Source: Branchinecta lynchi (Eukaryota > Arthropoda > Branchiopoda > Anostraca > Branchinectidae). From it: DNA of 64,000 bases. Below, in pieces: positions 34,969 to 45,500 of this stretch; the first letter of the stretch is position 1, and each line of letters begins with the position of its first letter. Under the pieces are notes generated by a model that was given only the letters and a program-made list of their open reading frames with translations, made no database searches and was not told the origin of the DNA. Made by a program: the position numbers and the translations under genes. The stretch covers positions 19,000,202 to 19,064,201 of the forward strand of contig JAKZAP010000018.1 in assembly GCA_023053575.1 (NCBI GenBank), read 5' to 3'.

Positions 34969-37900
34969 GTAAGATGACTGGCAACGTTTTTTTTTTCAGA
35001 CGTTGCCTGTTGATACGGATAATTACGGTTAAAGGAACAGAAAATTTGATTCAAACTTGACTCGGGGAGCTCCCTGACATATCAAGAACGTACCCTAAGT
35101 CGATCTTGAGAGTAAGAAAAATTCTCGTTACGACCATTGCAGTTTCCGGGCAGTTTCCGAGAGTTCGACTTTTGAGTTGGTAGAAAAAAAAGCAAAAGGT
35201 TTGTTGTGACGGGAGTAGGAATCGAACGCACGACCTCTTGACTACTACCCCGATACTATGGCCGAAACACGGCCAAAGGCGAACTTTTACAGTGCATAAG
35301 TGCATAAGGGGCAAGGGCCTGCCAGCTAGCTTTGGGAACACTAAGGAGGGGATTCGAGATAACAAAGAAGGGGGGTCCTGTCGACAATAAGTCCCTGTAT
35401 CTTTGTCTAAGCCCCCCAGGTCGGTTTGATGGCCGAAAGTTGCTTAGTCAAGTTTTCTGTGCCTTTAACACAACCTTTTATTTCTACAAAATCATATCAA
35501 CAGCCAACAATGGAAACCGAAAGGCAACAGAGTCTACCTCGTCGGCCGCTCCTTATAACAGCAAGCTTGATAGCCTTACTTGAACTTAGCGGGTGCATCT
35601 TTTTAGGATCCCAAATCGTAAGTGGAGGGATACCTATTTGCCCGTCCGTCTGTCTGTCAGTCTGTCCGTCCGTCTGTAAGCACGATAACTCTCGAAGGGA
35701 ATGAGGTATGTTGATGAAACTGGGTCAAGAGTAAGGTCGAGTTTGTAGATGGGGTTTGTAGCCCTATATTTAGGGGTGGAGGAGGGATAGCTGATTTTGG
35801 GGTAAGGAGACATGCTGAATCCGAAATAAAAGTTCTTTTTTTGCCGGACAAGTTGTTCATCCGGAATCCGGCGAAAACCGGACACAAAATTGTCGACCAA
35901 TTTTCGGCTACAGCAGTCCCTACCCCTTTATTCTCAAACCAGTATAGCTGTGCTAGTGGATGACGAACATTCATTTGTTTATTCCATGGACGTCGTAGAG
36001 ACCTAGTGTAATCGAAGGTCGAAGGGGTTGATATATAACGTTCAAACGAGGAAACATGTTGCTGAAGCGAGGATGTTGTTCAATGAGGATTCACTGGTAA
36101 AGTACAGGTCAAGTTTGTAGATGGATCCTGTAGTCCTATCTTTAGAGGCAGAGGAGGGATTTCGACTTTAGGTAAAAACATGTATGTTTTACTAGCTAAT
36201 AAGATATTCATTGAGGGGGTAAGGAGGTCCGCTGAATCCATATGTGAACTTAGTTTTCTTGCTGGACAATTGGTTCATCACGAATTTGGCCGAAACTGGA
36301 AATTTGTTTGAAGCTCAAATTTGTTTCTGAAATCGATTAGAGATTCGGTAGCGGGGCAATGAGACATGCTGAATCCATTTTTAGTGGAGTGTTCCTTGTT
36401 AGTGGGGTGTTCCTTGGTATCAAGTTCAAACTTGGTACACTAGTGGATATTGGAGTCTAGTTTTGCCTTTTGGGGGTCCTACCCCCCACCCCAACCCGGT
36501 CCAGGGGCAAATGGGCCCAGATTGCTCAGTGAACAATGTTCATAACTTGACCATAACTGGACATAGGACGATGAAATTCCCTGTACATGTAGATCCTAGG
36601 GCTGGGAAATTGCTTTAAAAGTTGCACTTACACCCCTACTCATCCCGTTCGTGGGCAACTGGGCCCAGATTGCCCAGGAGTAAAGTTCGTTACCCCTGAC
36701 AGGAATCAAGAGATATCAAGTTGAAACTTGGTAGGTTTGTGGCATTGGGGTCTCTTTTTACCTTTTGCGGGTCCCAAACTCCACCTCCACTTGGTTCAGG
36801 GGCAATTGGGCCCATATTGCCATTTTTTAATGTTCTTAACTTGACAATGACTGGAGATAAGACAATGAAATTCCTTTGTGCTTTTATAGTGGTTGGGGAT
36901 ATATTAAGGATATATAAGTTGGACCACCCTCCACGTTCATGGGCAAGTGGGCCCAAATTACCCATGAAAAAAGTGTTTGACCCGTGACTGTAATCAGATT
37001 CTAAGCTGGTATTCTTGAGGAAAAAGAGGAGTAAATACGTATTTGATGGGTCCCCCCCCCTTCCGTTCATGGGCAGCTGGTTTCGTCTGTGACAGGTCTC
37101 AAGTTCAACTTTTGTACATTTGGGGAGTTATACCTATGGATGAGAACAGTTGGAAACTGGACTCTTCTGTCATGAATATTCTTAATGAATTGTGACAAAG
37201 GGGGATTAGGCTGCTACGATTTGGTTTATTGCACTTGTTATTACCTTGCTAATGGAAAAGAGGTTTAAAGGGTTGGACTGACTGTTAGTCCATTAGTGGT
37301 AGAATATGTTGGAACTCAAGCTATTCGTGCAAGATTTTTAACATTTCTTTGGATTTCTACTTGCGGTTTGTTTACATTTAAAGTGGGATGATTACAAATT
37401 AGGTTACTTCAATACTTATTTGTTATTGGGGATGTGAAATGTCTTGGTTCTAAAGCTGTTTGTATATAAAATGTGATAAACATTTTACTTTCAATAACCT
37501 GCTCATGTCATTTTTATCTGAACTGATATCTTTGGATGTTCCCCAAGGGTCAATCCTCGGCCCACTTTTATTTTTAATTTATATTAACAATCTTGACTAT
37601 TCTGTCAAAACCTTCGGTCTTACGGTCCTGTTCGTTGATGATACAGCCCTCAATGTGTGTGGTCCTACTGAACTTGTTCTACGTTCTAAAATGAATGATA
37701 TTTTTATACATTTGCTTGAATTGTTTGAAGCGAACAAATTGTTCAAAAAAAAATCCTCATTTTCTCTCGGATTTCTAAAGTACTGCCGACTTTTAATTCT
37801 CTAACAGTTGAAAATTATGGTACAACAATCAGTCGAGTCCACCATCTTCGGTATTTAGGGGTAGTAGTTGACTCGAATTTAAGTTGGAAGGAACACATAA

Positions 37901-40900
37901 CTTACCTGAGGGTTAAGGTTGCACGGAACGTCGGTATGATCAGGCTTCTTCAGTATTATCTCCCTTATGATGCCCTACGGTGTATTTATTTGGCATTAAT
38001 CCATTCTTACTTAAATTATTGTCCTCTTGTGTACTTAAATACGTTTCGATCGAATATATTACCATTGGTAAGGCAGCAGAGTAAAGCCTTAAGAATTCTT
38101 AAGCTTTTTGTCCCATCTCCTGATTCTTGCCCTAATAAGTCACCAACGAATAGGCTTCCTCTATTTTTGAATATATTGCCCCTCGAATCTTTCGTCATTT
38201 TCCATTCTATTTTATTCAAGAAAAAACACCACTCTAATTCCCTACCGGAACATTTTTATGAACCTGACTAATTTTCTGGAATTAAATCTAATCCCGACCA
38301 TAACACGCGCGATCCTCTTAAACCAACCTTTAATAATTTCCGAAAGATCAAGATTTTCACTGATAAATACCATATAGAGGGTATGGCATAATTAACATAA
38401 TGAAGTTAAACTTGAACTTTCTGTAAATGTTCTCGAAAATAAAGTTAAATCAATGCTCATCGAAAACACTTTAAGAAAAATAAATAATAAAAAAAAAAAG
38501 AATAAAGGTAATGTCGTGGGTGAATGGTTTGTAGAGGTTAGTCCCAACTCATCTTGGTCGTTTGAATCTGGAAACTGAATGGGCTATGGTTTAGTTATAA
38601 CTTCTATGTTGATGTTATCATAATTGTAGTAGAAGAAAATGTCCGCCATTTGGCCTCGAGTCTTCTCTCTGCCAAATTGGCTATTTATATTGAATTTAAT
38701 TTGTAATGAACATAACTTGAACTTGAAAAGCCGTCTAGTCGACAAACAACTGAAAATCCTTAGGGGACGTGAGATTTGATCGGCTTTATGTCAGCTTAGG
38801 GATAATTAACAGACTGCAATTAGGGATCAATTAAGGTTCCTGTAACATAATTATACACCCTGTTTTGCTCTAATTGAATCTCCTGAATTAAAAACGACAA
38901 CATTCAGAATTAGTTTTATCTTGTTCTTTTTTCTACTTTTGCAACCCAAAAAGCCAGGAAATGAGCCCAGTGTGACCAAGCTCTGAGAGGATCAAACACT
39001 AACTGGCATTTCGAGCCGTCCGCCAAATCCGCGCTCACAAAATGGTTCTGCTCTTCGGCAGTTTAGAGTGATCAAAAGGTTCGTCTCCGAGGATTCCTAT
39101 CGCTGCGGCTTATGACAAAGGGTCGAGGGTAGCCATATGGATTAGGATATTTGAGGTTTCTGATATACAAAAAGAATTCCGTGTCTCGACTGATCATTCC
39201 TGACAATAGCAGGGGATAGATATGAGGGTCGTAAAATATTCTGAAAATCTGCGCCCCCAACTCAGAGTCAATTGAGTTTTAGATACGAGCGAGGCATCCA
39301 ATGGCCTGGTTTGATCATTGTATCGAAAAGCCAGCAATCCCCACCCTATCTGTGTTTCAAGTAGTATTAAGTAATTAATTACTTACTAGACAAACCACAA
39401 CCTTGAATATCCTGATTTACGGTACTGGTCTTTCCCCCGCAAGAAGCGTTCGCCACCTTCTACAAAAGCAAGAACAACCTAACCTAGCCTAACCTAACCA
39501 CCTCTCCCTATCTCTGTAATACGACCATGCAGAATCGGATATATTCTGATTTCTGATACCCTACATGATGCAAACGAGCGGAGGAGCAGCTACGCAGAAC
39601 ATCATAATTTTTTACTGGTACCAGGGGGCGTAGCAGTGCTTTAGCGCCCCCGGAATTTTTCGCCACTGGGTATTTTTCGCCACTGTAGTTGTTGACCCAT
39701 GTCCTACTGACGCGCTGAGCCTTGCGTAGTTACCTGAAGGCTTAGTGGGATTAGTAACCGGGATTTTTCGCCACTCTCGTAACTCATTGAACAGAACATT
39801 TCTTGAAGATAAGCATTTAATTTATATTTATAGAAACTACAATACACTAAAAACACGAAAACTGGCAAACCATCCTAAAAAAAAATGCGAGTGTACTAGA
39901 TGAGACACTGCCATGAGAAAGGTTACTCTGATCGTTGACCCACTTCGATGCGGCCTACTCATTTTTCGAAGGCGCTTTTAAAACAAAGTACGTCAAACTA
40001 CAGTGAAGCTACACCCGAAAAAAAAATCTAGCTTAATGTCGTATTTTCTTTGCAGCTCGTAGTTTTATTAAGTTCCATCCTTATTGGTTAACCGAGAAGG
40101 CAGAATAAGATCTAGCATCAAATCAGCAGTGTTTCTTTTTATACTTTTTCTGAATTAATACTTAATACGTAATAGCGAGAAGGTCGCAAAATCCTTCTGA
40201 GATTTTTCGCTAAGCCCACACTTATCTGTCATCTGTTTTTGCCCTTCTTCGCCTGTTGCGTTACCTGTAGTGGCGAAAAATACCCAGTGGCGAAAAATCA
40301 CGGTGGCGCTAAAGGACGTATCTACCTGACAAACAGGTATATCGCAGTAGTGCCCGGCAGAAGAATACGAACTCCGTCTGAGCCGTCCTCTACAGCTGAT
40401 TGGTTTCTACCATTGTGACGTCACGTCTCATTCGCTGCAGACCGGTTTCTCCACCCCTGCAGGCATCCTACAGTTTGGTATCTGGGATGTAGACGGATTG
40501 CAACTCGAACAGCAAGTACTCTAGTTCCGCTCAGTCTGACTAAGGTATCCATAGTTACTGTGTAGGACCAAAGACGGAGGTTCTATTAATAATAATAATA
40601 GTATACTGAAAAACAATAAGGCCACAAAGCCTCTACAATACTCGCTGCATTGGACTAAAGACGGAGTTTCTGTTAATAATAATACTAACAATAATGTATT
40701 GCAGAACAATAAGGCCACAGGATTCAGGATTCAACAACTTTACTAAAAAAAATTCATTCAGGCTCGACGACCGGTTACAAACAAAGCACGTACATGCTTG
40801 AAAAACGCAACCAGTACATTTACTACCATATTTTGATCAAACCTTCACTAAGATAAACTAGAAATTAATTAATTAATTTGTCAATTTGTCCTCTCTCGTC

Positions 40901-43900
40901 CTCAACCATCCATTCACCAACTATCCTCAAGGAGATATTTCTTTAACCGATTTTTAAATTGCGGTACACTTTCCGCTTCTCGAATTGAGTCTGGAAAAGC
41001 CCGAAGACTGGAAAAGCCACAAAGCTTCTACTAGAACTACAAAGTTCTATTGGCTTATTTGTTCTTGATAAAAGTCAAAGGAATATCAGCCGTACAGTTT
41101 CAGGTATTAGTGAGCTTCAGACGTCTCAGACTTGCTCATCCAGATTCTTCAGCACCGAGAAGAGAGACATTGATCCTCACCACGAGATCAGCCATGAAGA
41201 CTTCAAGAAAGCCTTCGAAAACCCTGCCATAACAATCATTGATGTCAGACTACCAGCAGAGCTTGTGAATGTTGGCGAGCTCCCGAGAGCGATCAACATC
41301 CCACGTAAGAAATAATTAACTTAACCATCTTTTGTAAATATTAGAGGATACTCTTAATGACTATCTCTCCTTGCTGATGCAAAATCTCCGGCCTCTCTGG
41401 GTACCCAGCGGAAGAAAGGTAGAAGTGGTGTCACAGCTGCTCCCCAAAGACCACCGTGATTGTATGACAGAGGATTTGAGTCGTTGAGTTTGAGTCGTTA
41501 CGGAGACGGTAACTCCTTCTTCCTGAGGATCAGTGGCGTGTTTTGGACTTAATCATATAGAGTATTACCTTTACCTGTTTGTTATTTCTATAAAGTCTAT
41601 CAACATTCCCATTCTTGTCTACTTTTCTTTCTTCATTATATGTATTTTTGTGTTGAATCGTGACTGTTTTGGCCTTGCTTTCGGTTAGCAGTATGAGTAT
41701 TTAGCTGATGGATATTACTGGGTACGGTATGGTTCGTCGTGTTAAAGCAATTTTTGGTTTTACTTTTTTTTTTTTTGTGCGCTCGAGCTCTGCTCTCAGC
41801 AGCGGGGAGTGTTAATGATACATGTGATACCTTGAACCTGACCAGGCCCGTATCCAGTAATTATTTCGGGGGGGAGGGGTTGCCTGCTGGTCGGACAAAA
41901 AAGTACCAAAAACACATAGACCAGAGGGAAAAGCCTATAAATTGATTATTGTTGTATGTTTCGGGGGGGGGGGGGGGGTCACCTTCACACCTTCATCCGG
42001 AAAACGAGATCAGTCCTGTGATTACTCTAGCGGAGGTTATGAAATAACAAATCAATAAATGAAGAAAAGAATTAAAGGTTGACGATTTATCGCCAAATTT
42101 GGGGATTTTTGCTTCTGTTTGCATGACCATACAAAAAATGCCGTTCCTTCCTCCAACTTCAATTCATTCTTCTTCAACTTCAACAGGTCCTCTCCACTTT
42201 TCTTTTCTTCTTCTCTTCAGATTGTTTTCGGGCGTCAGACTCGCCGAGTTCTCCAAAAATTTCTGCGCGGTTTCACCGTGATTTTTTCTTGTGGTGATGT
42301 TCTTAAAGTTTACGGAAAAGCCAACTTATTTTTGTATTATTTCACTGAATACACCGCATTATTTGGATTGCGTAAAGGGATTTTTTTATTTTCCACTATT
42401 TGCTCTAGAATGGCGTTCAGAATATCTACCGCCGTCCTCACAACGCAAAATTCTGCTATTTCGCAGAAAATTTTAATGACCGAACATAATGAATCATCAC
42501 TGAATAATCACCAATGTAAAATCTGTGAGTTTTTAATGTCAGCATGTTAAAGTCCTTGCTTATATTTTCTTTGTCATTTCTGAGAATGTTTCATTTTAGA
42601 ATGTTTAATGCTGAGATAGGACAGTCTAGTTATCCCTCCCTTATTCAATTAAAGAGGCTTGAAAACCCCATGAAAATGCGTTACTTCGTTGCTCCGCTAT
42701 TCACGAATAATCGATTTTCAGTTAGTGGAATTTCTCTGTCGGATTTGTGGTACCTGTATCGCTTGTAACTGTGTTGTATGCTTGATGAAAACGATGTAGG
42801 GCCTAGGCTCACGCAGTGAGCTACCTTCCGCAAGATAATCTCTGGCCACTGAAACGCCACGTTTGGACTGAGATCAAATTTTTCGCGTCATAGTAGAATT
42901 CTGCGTGTGACGACGGCCGTAGATATGCTGAACGTCATTCTAGAGGAAACTGTGAAAAATAAAAAATAATCCCTTTGCACAAACCAAGTAATGCAGTGTG
43001 TTCAATTAAACGATACAAAAATAAGTTGACTTTTCAGTTAAACTTTAAATCATGGCTATTACTGAAATTATGCCTATAGCAGGTCGCTAATGAAGTGTGA
43101 CTTGCTCCAGTTTCTTATTTGTTTAATTTGTTCTTATGGTCTCTTGGCCTTTTTTGCAGTTAAATCTCGTCTTAAAATTTTTTAAATTGTATTAAATTTT
43201 ATTTTACACATGTGTACAAAACATTTTGCAGCACCTACTAAGAAAGCCTCAAAGGTTGACCTCACATCCTCATGTTAAATATTATGAAACTTCTGTCAGT
43301 GTCTTGAACTTCTTCTAGTTATGGAGCTTCAAGACGCCTTACAACTGAGCCCAGAAGCCTTTGAGACAAGATTTGGGGTTAAGAAGCCCAAAACAGAGGA
43401 CCCAATTGTGTTCTCGTGCAAAAAGGGAATAAGGAGCTTGAAAGCGATTATGTTTGCGCGGGGCCTAGGCTTCAGCAGGTAAGCCGACGTCTTTCACAGA
43501 GTCTAACCCTAGGTTCACACAGACGTTCACACTGATGCGATATCGGCCATCGCCGAGATTTTCGTCGCCAAAATTGGCGATTTCTGTCGCTTGTCAGGCG
43601 ATTTTCAATGTTGGGAGAATTCAACTTTAATCGGGCGACAGTACGATTTTATGCACGCAACAGCAACATGGACGACCCTTTTGATGATTCACTTTTAGAA
43701 AAATTAGTTGTTGCTGTTCAGTTCTACCCCCTTTTGTACGAAAAGCGAGAAAAGGGATTTTTTTAAAATTTTTCGCGTTAAATTCTGTTGCCTACGAAAA
43801 GTCAGTGTGAACATCCGGCGATAAAAATCTTGTATCGCCGCGATTGAAAAATCTCGTTCGTCGCCGCGATTTGCTTTCTGTGAACTAGGGTAAGTCTGAC

Positions 43901-44152
43901 CAAACCGTACCAGTTCTTTAAAGGACCTGTCTTACCTATAATACTAATGCAACCTACTTCCATAATCACTCCAAATCAGGCCCGTATCCAGGAATTTATT
44001 TCGGGGGGGGGGGGGTTGCCTGCGGGTCTGACAAAAAAGTAAAAAAAAAGACATAGATCAGAGGGAAAAGCCTATAAAAATGACTAACTTGTGCGTTTCG
44101 GGGGGGGGGTACCCCCCCCCCCCCCCCCCCCCCTTACCCCCCCCCCCCCCTT

Positions 44153-44191
<39 letters not shown>

Positions 44192-44459
44192 TGGATACGG
44201 CCTTGCTCCAGATATTTCTAAGCCCGGAGACCCCAACTTCACAAAGTGCCCTGTCACAAAGTGCGACATAAACGGAGAAAAACGAAAGATATGACATTTG
44301 TTGAGGTTCGTTGATTGTCGGAGTTATTAGATAGGCCAGTAGGGATTTTTTGGCTTATACAGCCAACGTTCACCTGATCATTATTCTTTCAGAACACGCC
44401 ATTACAACGTGGGATTTAATGGCTACGTCCTCGAGGAGGAGCGATTGGGTGGCAAATAA
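34839..44459 (+). CDS. Rhodanese-domain protein A, mitochondrial (four exons, 185 aa)
   Basis: Single-domain sulfurtransferase, expected to move sulfane sulfur through a cysteine persulfide. Exons 34839-34968, 41104-41304, 43319-43478 and 44393-44459 total 558 nt and splice in frame with GT-AG borders (phases 1, 1, 2). Residues 1-43 have six Arg/Lys and no acid, and RFFSTE follows at 57-62, as in mitochondrial presequences. The domain shows IDVR (89-92), GELPRAINIP (about 101-110), an ELQDALQLS helix and the active loop C144-K-K-G-I-R149, then HYNVGFNGY in place of the usual Y-x-G-G-W end. Length and layout resemble TSTD1/TSTD3 and fly CG4456/Hsp67B2-like proteins. The first intron is 6.1 kb of transposons, so exon 1 is the least certain part; phase agreement with gene B supports it. 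Confidence 0.8.
35051..35598. other. Gene A intron 1, left part; tRNA-like sequence
   Basis: 35204-35268 read on the minus strand holds GCGTTCGATTCCTACTCCCG (B-box-like) preceded by GGGGTAGTAGTCAAGAGG. It looks like the head of a tRNA-derived SINE or a decayed tRNA, with no full cloverleaf. The rest is unremarkable. Confidence 0.3.
35599..36378 (+). mobile_element. GGATCCC family, copy 6 (diverged, interrupted)
   Basis: Head TTTTAGGATCCCAAATCG, CCGTCCGTCTGTCTGTCAGT tract (35642-35661) and AGCACGATAACTCTCGAAGG. After about 35890 the match lapses and family words resume at 36060-36378 (GACATGCTGAATCCA, GTAGATGGATCCTGTAG). It stops where a TAGTGGAGTG element begins. Confidence 0.5.
36382..37490 (+). 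mobile_element. TAGTGGAGTG family, copy 4
   Basis: Starts TTTTTAGTGGAGTGTTCC with a short local repeat of the end (TTAGTGGGGTGTTCCTTGG). The interior words GGGCCCAGATTGCCC and GTTGAAACTTGGTAGG are followed by the shared 3' third. The terminal GCGCTTGCGC hairpin is missing because a LINE starts at about 37491. Confidence 0.6.
37491..38735 (+). pseudogene. 5'-truncated LINE with broken reverse transcriptase
   Basis: Frame 1 contains VPQGSILGPLLFLIYINNL followed by LFVDDTAL, the reverse transcriptase block that holds the catalytic Asp pair. A frameshift near 37800 moves to YLGVVVDSNLSWKEHI and then SYLNYCPLVYLN and RQQSKALRIL, the post-RT region of jockey/CR1/L2-like elements. The upstream fingers and endonuclease are absent. 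The frameshift and later stops make it inactive. A 3' UTR ending AACTTGAACTTGAA follows. Confidence 0.8.
38736..39497. other. Intron sequence; short CCTAA run
   Basis: 39476-39497 reads CTAACCTAGCCTAACCTAAC, a short TTAGG-type run just before an AACCTCC MITE. Nothing coding. Confidence 0.5.
39498..40582. mobile_element. AACCTCC MITE carrying a nested element
   Basis: Left ACCTCTCCCTATCTCTGTAA and right ACCAAAGACGGAGGTT match the ends of 58532-58897. Sequence homologous to that copy resumes after about 40325 (GCTGATTGGTTTCTACC), so 39630-40324 is an insertion. Confidence 0.55.
39630..40324. mobile_element. MITE with 55-bp inverted repeats (TTTTTCGCCACT)
   Basis: The left arm GTAGCAGTGCTTTAGCGCC then ATTTTTCGCCACTGGGTATT is mirrored at the right by AATACCCAGTGGCGAAAAAT then GGCGCTAAAGGACGTATC. 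GATTTTTCGC words also recur internally (about 39760, 40201). No coding capacity and no clear target duplication. Confidence 0.75.
40583..41103. other. End of gene A intron 1
   Basis: ATT microsatellite patches (40588-40604, 40673-40690) and a partial repeat of the AACCTCC-MITE end (GGACTAAAGACGGAGTTTCTG, 40654-40674). The acceptor is CGTACAGTTTCAG at 41091-41103. Confidence 0.55.
41104..41304 (+). CDS. Gene A exon 2 (N-half of rhodanese domain)
   Basis: 201 nt between TTTCAG and C|GTAAGA. Encodes ...RFFSTEKRDID, ISHEDFKKAFENPAITIIDV and GELPRAINIP. The acceptor is fixed by phase and by the matching 201-nt exon of gene B. Confidence 0.85.
41305..43318. other. Gene A intron 2
   Basis: Holds the dispersed repeat 41340-41570 (AGCGGAAGAAAGGTAGAAG, GATTTGAGTCGTTGAGTTTG; copies at 58985-59200 and 63885-64000) and a one-ended hAT-type MITE at 41843-41979. 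The rest is AT-rich and noncoding. Confidence 0.6.
41843..41979 (+). mobile_element. hAT-type poly-G/C MITE, right end lost
   Basis: Starts CAGGCCCGTATCCAGTAATT, runs through the G tract, GGACAAAAAAGTACCAAAAA and a second run of about 17 G, then stops without the terminal CCTGGATACGGCC. Confidence 0.75.
43319..43478 (+). CDS. Gene A exon 3 (active-site exon)
   Basis: 160 nt, from CTTCTTCTAG to AG|GTAAGC. Encodes MELQDALQLSPEAFETRFGV and IVFSCKKGIRSLKA with the catalytic Cys. Same length as gene B exon 3. Confidence 0.9.
43507..43890 (+). mobile_element. PIF/Harbinger MITE with MADF-domain start (gene A intron 3)
   Basis: 384 bp, ends CCCTAGGTTCACA and TGTGAACTAGGG, with TAA on both sides (43504-43506, 43891-43893). 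A frame 43668-43766 begins with ATG and encodes 32 residues, including LLEKLVVAVQFYPLLYEKRE, very like the start of a MADF (Myb/SANT-like) domain, the DNA-binding partner protein of PIF/Harbinger transposons. The frame then stops, so this is a deletion derivative. Confidence 0.8.
43918..44260 (-). mobile_element. TTAAAGGACC MITE fragment split by a hAT-type MITE
   Basis: TTAAAGGACCTGTCTTACCT and AACCTACTTCCATAATCACT are the reverse of the right end of the intact copy at 62019-62395. The match continues after the insert at 44206 (CTCCAGATATTTCTAAGCCC) and fades by about 44260. Confidence 0.7.
43977..44205 (+). mobile_element. hAT-type poly-G/C MITE, copy d (extreme C tracts)
   Basis: Ends CAGGCCCGTATCCAGG and CCTGGATACGGCCTTG; 8-bp duplication CTCCAAAT (43969-43976) and CTCCAGAT (44206-44213). 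The right third is three long C runs broken only by TTA (44110-44191), the longest homopolymer array in the window. Open frames through it are artefacts. Confidence 0.88.
44393..44459 (+). CDS. Gene A exon 4 (C-terminus)
   Basis: 67 nt after TTATTCTTTCAG. Completes the split Arg codon, then encodes TRHYNVGFNGYVLEEERLGG and Lys, stop TAA 44457-44459. Confidence 0.85.
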
Positions 44460-44656
44460 GACCAAGACGATAAAAGTTCTAGGAAGAACATTAACGGTTT
44501 AGCGAATGTCTGTTTAGCAACAAAGACAGACGTCGAGAATCCTATCTGAAGAACTTTAACGGTTTTGTTCAAGCCTGCGTAGTATCTGTTTTCTTTTCTT
44601 GTTTCGCCACTGCCTGTCGTTTAATTAACTTTTAATTCCTCCTTGGGCTCTACTTA

Positions 44657-45149
44657 AGGCATTTTTCCACACACAGTTGTTGGCCACACACTTCTGAGTG
44701 TTTGTCGCGGAAACACGACTGTGTGCCACACAGTCGAGCCACAAGTTGAAACTCGCGGAAACGCCGTTTTGTCTATTTTTTGGCGGTAGTTTCAAATATC
44801 TGAAAATAAAATAAAATTCGTGTAAAATCTCAATAAATAGAACTCCTGGCTTATTTCCTTACCATTCTGAACAAAAAACATCCTCAGTTTGAAGTCTATA
44901 TGCTTGAAAAAGTAGTTGGTTTTCTTGTTTACAAACTATTTTGCTGCTTAATTTGAATTTCCCGCCAGAATTTAGCCACAAAATTGACAATCGCCTCGCC
45001 AGTTGTTTGTCGAATTTGAGCCACAAAGCGAGCCGTGAAAATTATGTTGGTCGCGGAAACATTTGTCGGTCGCACGAAAGATCGCGGAAACACTCTTTTC
45101 GAGCCACAGTCGACCCACAAACTGTTTGTGGGAGCACGGAAAAACGCCT
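44657..45149. mobile_element. MITE with AGGCATTTTTCC ends, 200 bp after gene A
   Basis: Left AGGCATTTTTCC and right GGAAAAACGCCT are inverted. Inward arms share GTCGCGGAAACA and GAGCCACA motifs on opposite strands. No long frame of known type. It lies just 3' of gene A and includes the AATAAA-like words nearest to its stop (about 44810). Confidence 0.65.
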
Positions 45150-45500
45150 ATAGTAGAATTCCAAGTCCTGCCGATATTGCTGCCAACTATTATCCCAGTA
45201 CTTAGATATCTTCCTGCCACTATGATATGAGCCTGTTTAGTGTTTAAACTACTGTTGACCTTTTGTTCTGGATTGTTTTTTAATATTTACAATTAAATTT
45301 TTTAGTTGAGTATAAAGAGCATGTATCAGCTGAAAATAAAAAATTAATACCTTATCCTTAGATCCTCCTGTGTCCCCAAAGGCGCTTAGGGCGTCCAAGA
45401 AGAATCTCCAGTCGTCGCTGACCTTGTTTTTCCAGCAGGGGCGTAACGACTGGGGGAGGGGACGCCCCCCACCCAATGTTGTCGGCCAGTTGGTTAAACA
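45150..45500. other. No gene seen
   Basis: Plain sequence; GGGGCGTAACGACTGGGGGA near 45437 is unexplained. Confidence 0.4.

Noticed and set aside
39476..39497. Telomeric TTAGG repeat as evidence for an arthropod or an ancient chromosome end
   Set aside because: Only about four imperfect units, next to a MITE end; too short to mean either.
42119..42550. 143-residue frame in gene A intron 2
   Set aside because: Non-ATG start, no domain, lies between well-supported exons and would disrupt them.
44080..44294. Overlapping poly-Pro and poly-Gly open frames
   Set aside because: They are read-through of C/G homopolymers in a hAT-type MITE with an 8-bp duplication.
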